This document shows, one piece after another, positions 54,853 through 62,310 of a stretch of 64,000 nucleotides of DNA. The stretch is from contig NZ_KB907862.1 of assembly GCF_000382245.1 (NCBI RefSeq), forward strand, positions 248,001 to 312,000. Reading direction: 5' to 3'. A program made the translations under genes and the position numbers. The notes below the pieces were generated by a model. The model was given only the letters and a program-made list of their open reading frames with translations, ran no database searches and had not been told where the DNA came from. This DNA comes from Kushneria aurantia DSM 21353. Its GTDB lineage: Bacteria > Pseudomonadota > Gammaproteobacteria > Pseudomonadales > Halomonadaceae. Each line of letters opens with the position of its first letter. The first letter of the stretch is position 1.

Positions 54853-55905
54853 TCAGTTTTTGTACTGCCCGATAAGCTGACGCATGCGTTGATAGAGCTC
54901 CTGAGCCGGTAGTCCCTGGTCGGCGACCTGCTCTACATGCTGTTCATTGAGAGGGGCCAAATGTTCCGACCAGCGTTTCTGTTCTTCATCGGAGAGCGTG
55001 ACGGTGTGCAGCTCGTAGTTTTTCTTCGCCCACTCAAGGGATTCCTGAACGTGTTTGTCCAGATAGTTCCCCGCGTACCGAGACGCTTCGGCGCCGAGCT
55101 CATCAATTACTTGCTGCACGTCGTCAGGAAGCGACTCCCATCGATCTCGTCGCATTACAGCCAGCATCACCACATTAGACAGGGGATAATCGACGACATA
55201 GTGGAGGTAGCGCGCATATTGCAAATCCATGAGTGTTTCGCGAGAAGATGCAACGCCTTGAACGATTCCGGCCTGAAGTGCTTCGCCCGTCTCCGCTTGT
55301 GACATTCCGACTGGTACAGCGCCCAGAGCGCGTACGGTGTCAGATTCTCCTGGAACGCGAATTTCCATACCGGCCAGTTCTTCGAGCGTATCGACCTCCG
55401 TTTGAGTTTGCAGATAGCCGGGCTCGGAGGTGAACACAGTAATTACCTTGAAGTCTTCAAGGTTGAACTGCTTCAGCGGGAATTCCTGCACTAACTGGTA
55501 GGCCACTTGGCTTGCCACCTCCGCATTGACATTGAGGCCGCTGATATCGCCGATCAAGTTGAGCAGGGGAAAGCGTGCCGGTTCGTAAGAGGTTGTGGTC
55601 AGGCCAATATCGGCGACGCCATTGAGGACACCGTCCAGCATGTTGCCTGCAGTCAGCAAGGTGCCACCGGGAAAGGTATTGACCGTGACCTGGCCGTCGG
55701 TGCGCTCTTCGAGCTGCTCTGCCCAAAACTGCATTTGCATGCCGGGAAAGGTTTGCTCGGGGGCGAAGAAGGCATAGTTGAGCGCAATGTCGTCGGCGAG
55801 TGCCGAACTACTCATCATGGCGGCGGCTAAAAAACCACCCGCACACCGTAAATGGGTGCGAACGATGTGCAGTAGGCATAACGGCCGGTGCGATTGACCT
55901 GTCAT
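54853..55905 (-). CDS. TRAP transporter substrate-binding protein DctP (orphan)
   Basis: The 350-residue periplasmic receptor has a signal peptide (GGFLAAAMMSSSALA) preceded by an unusually long N-tail, and DctP blocks ALNYAFFAPEQTFPGMQMQF, GGTLLTAGNMLDGVLNGVADIG and MEIRVPGESDTVRALGAVPV (with the conserved ligand-binding Arg). No permease lies beside it. The island's left end carries dctQM without a receptor, so this is probably their partner. Island box 3 lies 90 bases upstream. Confidence 0.87.
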   Translation of the reverse strand: MTGQSHRPLCLLHIVRTHLRCAGGFLAAAMMSSSALADDIALNYAFFAPEQTFPGMQMQFWAEQLEERTDGQVTVNTFPGGTLLTAGNMLDGVLNGVADIGLTTTSYEPARFPLLNLIGDISGLNVNAEVASQVAYQLVQEFPLKQFNLEDFKVITVFTSEPGYLQTQTEVDTLEELAGMEIRVPGESDTVRALGAVPVGMSQAETGEALQAGIVQGVASSRETLMDLQYARYLHYVVDYPLSNVVMLAVMRRDRWESLPDDVQQVIDELGAEASRYAGNYLDKHVQESLEWAKKNYELHTVTLSDEEQKRWSEHLAPLNEQHVEQVADQGLPAQELYQRMRQLIGQYKN

Positions 55906-55994
55906 GTGTTGATCCCTCTCGTTGTTGCTGAATGTTCTTGGGTGTTGCGGATTATCGATGTGGCTTCCGCGTTTTTGGCTCTAAAACGTTCAAT

Positions 55995-56006
55995 ATCACA
56001 TGAAAA
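55995..56006 (-). promoter_or_regulatory. Island box 3 (TTTTCATGTGAT) upstream of dctP-porin
   Basis: On the minus strand the identical 12-mer found upstream of dctQM and iacH lies 90-101 bases before the dctP ATG, with TTGCTG and TGATAT as weak -35/-10 elements around it. The whole gap 55906-56360 has no gene; nothing else is clear in it. Confidence 0.55.
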
Positions 56007-56360
56007 TTACAATAAACAGCAATGGCTTTCTATCCCTTGGGCAAATTCGGGGCCATGCTTGTAAATTGTTATTTTTAATCAACGCTCTAATGAGTGATCA
56101 GGTCGTTCGGCGAGATGGAAGTGACAATGTTTGCATAACGATTCAGCACTACTTTAGCACCATGAAGGCGCATGCCGGGCTATTTTTTCCCTGTTGTGGT
56201 GCATGGTAGTTCTTGCTGGCTTCGGGCACAGACATCAGTTGTCGTCATGAATAAAACTGCTGCGTTTTTTGAATTGTCGTTGCGCTTTTGGTATGGCGGT
56301 AGCCTACGACATAGCCGTAATGTTACACCCTTCATAGGCAATCATCGAAGGGGGAATGTC

Positions 56361-57497
56361 ATGAAAATCAGTGTGATCGGTGGTGGTCACGGCTGTTATG
56401 CCGCGGCTATCGAAATGGTGGAAAAAGGATTCGATGTCACTCTCTGGCGGCGCGACAAGAGCGCATTGGATGCTTTGCGCCAGTCCGGGTACCTGGGTGT
56501 AAAGGATATCCAGGGCGAGCGCCGTATCGCAGTGGGTCAAGGTGAAGACCAGTTGTCGCTGACCAGCGATCTGGCTGAGGCGGTCGAACATGCCACGCTT
56601 TTGATCGTGCCGCTACCCGCTACCACCCACGAATCGTTAGCAGAACAGTTGGGGCCGCTGTTTCATGACGATCAGGTGGTGTTTTTGTCTCCCGGTACCT
56701 TCGGCTGTTATCTCTTCCACCGTGGTATGTGTCAGGCAGGTAATCAAAGCCGGGTAGCTTTTTGCGAAACAGGCACATTGCCTTATCTTGCACGCAAACA
56801 CGGTTCTGACAATGTGGTCATCAGTGTGTACGCCACGCGCCTGCCCACCGGCGTGCTTCCTAACGAACTATCGAACCATGCGTTTTCAGTATTGCGCAAG
56901 GCCTACCCAAGTGTTGAGCCCATCGAGGATAGCCTGAGTGGAGCCCTGATGAATGCCGGCCCCATAATTCATCCGCCATTAATTATGATGAATGCTGGGC
57001 CATTGGAGTATTTCGATGTCTGGGACATTCACAATGAGGGGACGCAGCCGTCGATACGCCGAGTTACCACGGCGCTGGATAAAGAGCGTATTGCTTTGCG
57101 CAAGGTTCTTGGTTATGGCCCTGCTCATTTTCCACTTTCCAACCATTATACTACGGAGGGAGAGGAGTGGATGTATGGCAGGGGCGCGCACAGCAAGCTG
57201 ACTGATAGCGGCGACTGGCGTGAAAAGATTGCGCTGGATAGCCATCGCTACATGCTCGAAGATACCCGGCTTGGGCTATCGCTTATCGTATCGGTAGGGC
57301 GCTGGCTGGGTCAGCCGACACCGGTAGCCGAGGGGCTTTTGAATATTGCTTCGGCCATTACCGGCAGGGATCTCTATGCTGAGGGCCGCACGTTCGAGCG
57401 GCTGGGGCTCGATGGGTTATCGCGAGAAAGCATGAGCGACTTGCTGGCACATGGGATCCAGGGGGGAGCGCGATCAGGGGATGAACATGGAACATAA
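56361..57497 (+). CDS. NAD(P)-dependent octopine/nopaline dehydrogenase family protein
   Basis: The 378 residues have an N-terminal Rossmann domain (ISVIGGGHGCYAAAIEMVEKG) and a C-terminal Octopine_DH domain (about 180-360; MNAGPIIHPPLIMMNAG, PAHFPLSNHYTTEGEEWMYG). The family oxidises or reduces N-(carboxyalkyl) amino acids (opines) or related compounds. The ATG at 56361 has GGGGG at seven bases. The next gene overlaps its 3' end. Opine-like substrate, or an alpha-amino/hydroxy acid from another pathway, cannot be decided. Confidence 0.8.
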   Translation: MKISVIGGGHGCYAAAIEMVEKGFDVTLWRRDKSALDALRQSGYLGVKDIQGERRIAVGQGEDQLSLTSDLAEAVEHATLLIVPLPATTHESLAEQLGPLFHDDQVVFLSPGTFGCYLFHRGMCQAGNQSRVAFCETGTLPYLARKHGSDNVVISVYATRLPTGVLPNELSNHAFSVLRKAYPSVEPIEDSLSGALMNAGPIIHPPLIMMNAGPLEYFDVWDIHNEGTQPSIRRVTTALDKERIALRKVLGYGPAHFPLSNHYTTEGEEWMYGRGAHSKLTDSGDWREKIALDSHRYMLEDTRLGLSLIVSVGRWLGQPTPVAEGLLNIASAITGRDLYAEGRTFERLGLDGLSRESMSDLLAHGIQGGARSGDEHGT

Positions 57498-58473
57498 AAC
57501 AATTGTCGTGCTCGGCGCAGGACGCATGGGCGAAGGTATCGCTTTGTCTTTCCTTCTGGCCGGGCATGCGGTCGTACTGATCGACCTCAAGGAGCGCGGT
57601 TCCCGAGCGCGCCAGCACTATTACGAGCAGGTTCGCCACCGCCTGGAGTACGAGCTTGTTTATCTGAGCGATAAAGGTCTCTTGGCTCGAGAAGACATCG
57701 CGTCGATTACCACACATTTGCAGATTCACAGTCAAGGGAAGACGGCTTCGCCTATCGAAGCGGCTCTTGTCTTCGAAGCCCTGCCCGAGGTTAGTGATAT
57801 CAAACGAATGGGGCTTGAATGGATAAGTCTTCATGTGAGTAATGAGGTCGTTATAGCCTCGACCACCTCGACTTTCTTGATCAACGAGTTGGCCGGCATG
57901 GTAGCCAACCCGGCCCGCTTTATGAACGCCCACTGGCTCAATCCAGCCCACTTGATGCCACTGATCGAGGTCAGCGGGGGCAAGGCGACCGAAAAACGCT
58001 ATCTCAATGTTCTTATAGACGTGCTAAAAGGTATCGGTAAAGTGCCGGTTGTGTGTCACGCTTCACCGGGCTATATCGTACCGCGGTTGCAGGTGCTGCT
58101 GATGAATGAGGCGGCGCGAATGGTTGAGGAAGGTGTTGCCAGTACTGAGGATATAGATATGGCAATACGTTTAGGTCTGGGTCTTCGCTATTCGGTGCTT
58201 GGGGCGCTGGAGTTTGTCGACTGGGGGGGTGGCGATACCCTCTATTATGCATCCGGCTACCTCTGTGGCGCCCTTGATGAAAGGTTCAAAACACCGCCAA
58301 TAATTATCCGGAACATGCAAAAAAGGCTTCGTGGCTTTCAGGACGGTGCAGGATTTTTCGACTATACCGACGTTGACTTGGAGGTATATCGTCGACAGCG
58401 CGCCGACGCTTTTCTCAAGCGGCTGGCCTTGATGAATCTTATGCCGGTGGTAAAGAGGCAAAGCAATGCCTGA
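57487..58473 (+). CDS. 3-hydroxyacyl-CoA dehydrogenase-family protein
   Basis: The 328 residues have the 3HCDH N-domain (IVVLGAGRMGEGIALSFLLAG, FEALPEVSDIKRMGLEW, TSTFLINELA, HWLNPAHLMPLIEV) and the C-domain (HASPGYIVPRLQVLLMNEAARMVEEG in two parts). The HWLNPAH variant and the single-domain layout resemble L-carnitine or L-gulonate 3-dehydrogenases rather than the CoA-linked enzymes. The gene overlaps its upstream neighbour by 11 bases; I preferred the ATG at 57487 because AGGGG lies six bases upstream. Substrate unknown. Confidence 0.8.
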   Translation: MEHKTIVVLGAGRMGEGIALSFLLAGHAVVLIDLKERGSRARQHYYEQVRHRLEYELVYLSDKGLLAREDIASITTHLQIHSQGKTASPIEAALVFEALPEVSDIKRMGLEWISLHVSNEVVIASTTSTFLINELAGMVANPARFMNAHWLNPAHLMPLIEVSGGKATEKRYLNVLIDVLKGIGKVPVVCHASPGYIVPRLQVLLMNEAARMVEEGVASTEDIDMAIRLGLGLRYSVLGALEFVDWGGGDTLYYASGYLCGALDERFKTPPIIIRNMQKRLRGFQDGAGFFDYTDVDLEVYRRQRADAFLKRLALMNLMPVVKRQSNA

Positions 58474-58513
58474 TCATACGAAAGAAAACGATGCGAGATG
58501 ATTTGATGTCTCC

Positions 58514-59512
58514 CTAAAGGTCGATACCTGTATGGTGCCGGTTGCCGTTCAGGGTTTGCACTGGAGTGACACCATAAATCACCTTGTACTGGTTGGCAAA
58601 GCGCCCCGGACTGCTGATGCCGTGCTGAAGTACGATATCGGTCACACGCTGCCCTTTCGGAGCTTCCAAAAGAGCTTGGTGGATTTGCTTTATGCGTTGC
58701 CGGGTTATATATGCTCCGGGGGAAAGGCCTAAAAACTGTCTGAAGCCGTATTGCAGGGTACGTATCGAGACACCCGCCTGATGGGATAAAGCCTCGAGCG
58801 TGATGGGCTTGGTGATATGTTGCTCGATATAGGCCTTGGCGTTTTTGACGTAATGGGGCAGTGGCGAGGCGGTATCGCTCATATGCTGGCTATAGGTGTG
58901 GTTGAAAAGTCCCAAAACACTATCACAGAAGTAATCTTCCACTCGCTTGATCTGCGCCTCATCATTGGCTGGCTGAAGACGGTTCAGCGGAAAATGGCAG
59001 AGATAATGGATCGTGCTGAGCAGGAAAGCTGACCCCGGCGAATGGGCCGGTGCGTAATGATCGAAGAGCAGAGGCCCTCTGAGGGGTTGCGCTAGATGCT
59101 GGCTGAGCCGCTGCTCCAACAGTTGGCGGGGAACGCGTACGATGATGTTGTGGCAGTTGGGTGAAGTGTGAATTAGTGACGTCTGGCAAGGGGATGTGAT
59201 GGTGGCGCTTCCCTGCACCATACGCACTTGACGGTCCTTGTAGAAGATTTCCCCTTGCCCCTCCAGATTAATACGGAACAGGTAGACGTTTGGTGTCGCT
59301 TCCGGGGCGATTTCGACGTGGGCGCCATAGCACAGCTCGATGATCGCTAACTCTTTGAAATGTAAAACACTAAAGCGCGATGAAAGCCTGGTTCCATTGT
59401 GAAGGTGCATGCGATGCGGGCACAGGTAGTGCGTAACGCGCTCGACAATGGCCTCTTTTGAGTCGGTGTGAAGCACGCCGTGCCGTTGCAGCATAAATGA
59501 CATGGTAGCCAT
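58514..59512 (-). CDS. AraC-family regulator (AraC_binding_2 type)
   Basis: The 332 residues have an N-terminal AraC_binding_2-like domain (about 1-190) and a C-terminal AraC helix-turn-helix pair (about 230-325; ITLEALSHQAGVSIRTLQYGF, SPGAYITRQRIKQIHQALLE, VTDIVLQHGISSPGRFANQY). Such proteins activate catabolic operons for aromatic or alkylated acids (XylS-like class). TGAGGTAA precedes the ATG. It is convergent with the octopine-DH/HCDH pair and divergent from the MarR gene. Its regulon is not known; the dehydrogenase pair or the dctP-porin unit are candidates. Confidence 0.87.
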   Translation of the reverse strand: MATMSFMLQRHGVLHTDSKEAIVERVTHYLCPHRMHLHNGTRLSSRFSVLHFKELAIIELCYGAHVEIAPEATPNVYLFRINLEGQGEIFYKDRQVRMVQGSATITSPCQTSLIHTSPNCHNIIVRVPRQLLEQRLSQHLAQPLRGPLLFDHYAPAHSPGSAFLLSTIHYLCHFPLNRLQPANDEAQIKRVEDYFCDSVLGLFNHTYSQHMSDTASPLPHYVKNAKAYIEQHITKPITLEALSHQAGVSIRTLQYGFRQFLGLSPGAYITRQRIKQIHQALLEAPKGQRVTDIVLQHGISSPGRFANQYKVIYGVTPVQTLNGNRHHTGIDL

Positions 59513-59645
59513 GGTTTACCTCAAAGAGCCGACCTTCTGCCTGCTTTTTTGGGTGAGAATGACGTTTGCGCAAGTGATGCCCGCTTACACGTCATTCGAT
59601 ATCTGCTAGGATTGTCCATTATTTTTCTTTGGGTAGCCGTTTTCT

Positions 59646-60125
59646 ATGGTCGAAAAGGAAGGACTTTCCTCTTCGTTTTTTCCGCTGGCCGATGAATTCC
59701 GCTCGCGTGATTTTCCCTTTTATTGGGTTGCAAGGCTCAACGCGAAGTACAGTGCCGATATCGATGCGTTGCTCAAGCCGCATGGACTGAGCTCGTCCAA
59801 ATGGCGCATTTTGATGATATTACATGAGCAAGGGCGCTCGAGCATGTCGGATATTTCGATCCATGCTGTGGCAAAGCTATCTACCACGACCAAGATCGTC
59901 TACCGTATGCAGCAATTGGGCCTTTTGAAAACCGAACAAAGTCCTCAGGATGGGCGTGTCACAGAGGTTGAACTCACTGAGGATGGTGAGGAAAAGCTTA
60001 TCATCGCGCGAGAGGTGACCGGGCGCCTGGTCGAGAAAGCCTTTAACGACTTTAGCGCTCAGGATATTGTCTACATTAACCAGTGCCTTAGCAAAATTTT
60101 CCGCAATCTGAATACCATTAGATAG
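59646..60125 (+). CDS. iacR: MarR-family regulator of the auxin cluster (IacR-like)
   Basis: The 159-residue winged-helix protein has MarR patterns: WVARLNAKYSADIDALLKPH, LSSSKWRILMILHEQGRSSM, the recognition helix VAKLSTTTKIVYRMQQLGLL and the wing QSPQDGRVTEVELTEDGEE. In P. putida 1290 and relatives IacR is a MarR-type repressor released by IAA, and it belongs to the iac set, so this is the best candidate. Its stop lies 11 bases before the right island repeat, making it the last gene of the island. The identity is supported by context more than by sequence. Confidence 0.75.
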   Translation: MVEKEGLSSSFFPLADEFRSRDFPFYWVARLNAKYSADIDALLKPHGLSSSKWRILMILHEQGRSSMSDISIHAVAKLSTTTKIVYRMQQLGLLKTEQSPQDGRVTEVELTEDGEEKLIIAREVTGRLVEKAFNDFSAQDIVYINQCLSKIFRNLNTIR

Positions 60126-60136
60126 GCTGAATGGCA

Positions 60137-60215
60137 CGCGGCGGCTGAGTCGCGCGCGTGTTGCGATGCTGAAACGCCACAGGGCCCGCAAAAGCGGGCC
60201 CTGTGGCGTTTGGGG
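60137..60215. repeat. Right 79-bp direct repeat of the island
   Basis: Matches 37177-37255 in 73 of 79 positions. It contains the last four codons and stop of gbcA as a non-coding remnant, then the terminator. It ends ten bases before the etfB stop. Confidence 0.95.
60172..60211. terminator. Bidirectional terminator, right copy
   Basis: Same 18-bp stem as at 37212-37251 but with an AAAA loop in place of TTTT, 14 bases past the etfB stop on the minus strand. It terminates the dgcB-etfA-etfB transcript and may also end the iacR transcript. Confidence 0.85.
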
Positions 60216-60224
60216 TCGGTTCCG

Positions 60225-61031
60225 CTAACGCAGCACACCCTCTTCGCGCAGCAGCGCCATGATCGCCTCGGCACCCTGGTCGGGCGTCGCATCCTCCAGT
60301 ACCTTGCCGCCGCCACCGCCGCTTTTGGCCGCCGCGGCCTTGAAGCGGTCGCGCGCCGAGCCGGACTTGACCACCTTGAGGCGCGCCGGGCGCTTGCGCG
60401 CCGGGGCCACCTGCCACACCGCCTGCAGCTCATCGGCGCGGCTCTCTTTTGCGACCGCCTCGAAGCCACCACGTCGTGCCGGGCCGAAGGCGCTCTGGCG
60501 TGCCGGCGCGGCGCTCTGGTCGACGGTGGCGACAAAGGGCAGCCGCACCCGCAGACGCCGCCGGCGACCGCGCGGCAGCGCCTGCAGCAGGGTGGCGGTA
60601 TCGCGTTCGATCTTTTCGATGGCCGCCAGGCCGCCCACCACCGGCCAGCCCAGTGCCTCGGCCAGCAGCCAGGGCAGCATGCCCGAGCCTTCGCCGGTTT
60701 CGGCGTGTGCGCCGGTAAGCACCAGCCGCGGCGACTGCGTGCGCAGCGCCTCGACCAGCGCCGGCACCACGTCGGCATCGGCGTTCTGTTCGATCAACTC
60801 GAGGCTGTCAAACCCCATGCCGAGATAGCCGCGCAGGGCGCTGTCGCTGTCGTCGTCGTGACGGCCGGCGTGCAGCAGGCGGGTGTCGGCCTGCTCGAGG
60901 CCCAGTGCCAGCTCCACTGCACGGGCGTCCTGGTCGGCGCGGCGGGGGCGGCCGGTCACCGGGTGGCGGCCCACCGAGACCAGTACGGCCACCCGCGGGC
61001 CGCTTCGTAAGGGGGCATGCTCAGGCGACAT
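60225..61031 (-). CDS. etfB: Electron transfer flavoprotein beta subunit (betaine pathway)
   Basis: ETF beta takes electrons from dimethylglycine/sarcosine-type dehydrogenases. The 268 residues show the ETF beta pattern (VAVLVSVGRHPVTGRPRRAD, AVELALGLEQ, GFDSLELIEQNADADVVPAL, LTGAHAETGEGSGMLPWLLA, ALGWPVVGGLAAIE). It is much diverged from the housekeeping ETF. It ends the operon dgcB-etfA-etfB; the start at 61031 overlaps the etfA stop by 11 bases. In Pseudomonas the same gene pair follows dgcAB. Confidence 0.85.
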   Translation of the reverse strand: MSPEHAPLRSGPRVAVLVSVGRHPVTGRPRRADQDARAVELALGLEQADTRLLHAGRHDDDSDSALRGYLGMGFDSLELIEQNADADVVPALVEALRTQSPRLVLTGAHAETGEGSGMLPWLLAEALGWPVVGGLAAIEKIERDTATLLQALPRGRRRRLRVRLPFVATVDQSAAPARQSAFGPARRGGFEAVAKESRADELQAVWQVAPARKRPARLKVVKSGSARDRFKAAAAKSGGGGGKVLEDATPDQGAEAIMALLREEGVLR

Positions 61032-62310
61032 GGCGTGTCTCCTGCTCGGCACGCCAGGCGGCGACCCGCTCGGCGAGGGTGGCAAGAATGGCCTCGGCGT
61101 CGCCGATCACGGCCAGATCGGCGCGCTTGACCATATCGCAGTTGGGGTCGAGGTTGATGGCGATCACCTTGTCGCAGCGCTCGATGCCCTGCAGGTGCTG
61201 CACCGCACCGGAGATACCTACCGCGATATAGACACGTGCGCTGACCCAGGTGCCGGTGGCGCCGACCTGACGGTTGCGCGGCATGAAGCCGTTGTCGACC
61301 GCCACCCGCGAGGCGCCCTCGGCGGCCCCCAGGGTGCGGGCGGCATCGTGGTAGCCATCCCAGTCGCGGATGCCGTTGCCGGCGGAGAGCACGAATTCCG
61401 CCTCGGCCAGGGCCACCTCGGCGGGGTCGATGGCGATCTCGCCCAGGTCCTCGATGCGCGCCAGCCCTTCCGGCAGGCTGTGCGCTGCCTCCAGCGGTCG
61501 GGCGGCGTGCAGGGTATCGCTGACCGGTTCGGCGCACTCGGCCAGTGCCAGCACCATGCGTGGCAGCGGCCGAACGATATCGCTGCTGCCCGCCGCGCCG
61601 CGCGCCGTGCAGCGCCAGCCGCTGTCACTGTCGGCGGCAGTCTCCAGCTGCCAGACGCCGGTGGCCGGGCGCTCGCCCAGCCGCGCTGCCAGCCGCCGGC
61701 CCAGCTCGCCGCCGCCCAGCGTCGAGTCGGGCAGCAGCCAGTGGCGCGGCGTCAGCTCCTGCTCGACGCTGCCCAGCGCCGCCAGCCGCGCTTCCGGCGC
61801 ATAGCCGCTGAAGCGCTCGCCGGAAAGCGACAGCAGGCGGTCGACGCCGGCGCCGCCGAAATCGCTCTCGCGATGCTCGCCAAAGGTGATGGCGACCACG
61901 GCGCCGGGCGCCGTGGGGTCGGCGTCCGCCAGCCGCCGGGCGAGGCCCAGCAGATCGCGGTCGTGAGAGGAGAGGCGCCCGCCGGGCAGGTCGGGCACCA
62001 CGGCGATCACGAAGGCCGGGTCGTCGATCTCGATACGCTGGCGGTTGTCCGCCGCCGCCGCGCGGGCGCCGGGTGTAGCGCCCGCGCCGTGCTGGGCGCC
62101 GCTGCGATCGATACGGCGGATGCCGTTGGGGCCGATAAAGCCCACTGCGCGCGGGTCGCGGCGGGTGACGCCGTTGGGGCCCAGCCACTCGGCGGGCGAG
62201 GCCGCCCCCGTCGCTGCCAGGGCGGCGTGTTCGGGGTGCAGACGGTTGCGCAGAATCCACTCGCGACGCGGGTCGCGGCGTACGGCGCTGGAAAGATCCA
62301 GGTCACTCAT
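61021..62310 (-). CDS. etfA: Electron transfer flavoprotein alpha subunit (betaine pathway)
   Basis: ETF alpha binds FAD and passes electrons on to the quinone pool. The 429 residues have a long N-terminal extension (about 100 residues, containing two WLGPNGVTRRDPRAVGFIGP-type repeats) before the ETF N-domain (FVIAVVPDLPGG) and the C-terminal FAD motif VLSAGNGIRD, GFMPRNRQVGATGTWV, GISGAVQHLQGI, IAINLDPNCDMVKRADLAVI. The DgcB stop overlaps its start (ATGA). Extended ETF alpha is typical of the dgcB-linked type. Confidence 0.87.
   Translation of the reverse strand: MSDLDLSSAVRRDPRREWILRNRLHPEHAALAATGAASPAEWLGPNGVTRRDPRAVGFIGPNGIRRIDRSGAQHGAGATPGARAAAADNRQRIEIDDPAFVIAVVPDLPGGRLSSHDRDLLGLARRLADADPTAPGAVVAITFGEHRESDFGGAGVDRLLSLSGERFSGYAPEARLAALGSVEQELTPRHWLLPDSTLGGGELGRRLAARLGERPATGVWQLETAADSDSGWRCTARGAAGSSDIVRPLPRMVLALAECAEPVSDTLHAARPLEAAHSLPEGLARIEDLGEIAIDPAEVALAEAEFVLSAGNGIRDWDGYHDAARTLGAAEGASRVAVDNGFMPRNRQVGATGTWVSARVYIAVGISGAVQHLQGIERCDKVIAINLDPNCDMVKRADLAVIGDAEAILATLAERVAAWRAEQETRHVA

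Larger units (their letters stand above)
37256..60136. mobile_element. Catabolic genomic island (auxin degradation) between gbcA and etfBA-dgcB
   Basis: About 22.9 kb of catabolic genes separates the two halves of the betaine pathway and lies exactly between 79-bp direct repeats. The repeats duplicate the gbcA stop and terminator, as expected when an element integrates at an att-like site. Contents: TRAP dctQM, the iacHABCDEF-dctQMP-tautomerase-iacGI-dehydrogenase/aldolase operon, a DcaP porin with dctP, an octopine-DH/HCDH pair, and AraC and MarR regulators. The right third is visibly more AT-rich than the host. No integrase, transposase or tRNA is seen inside, so the mechanism of entry is not shown. 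Confidence 0.75.
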
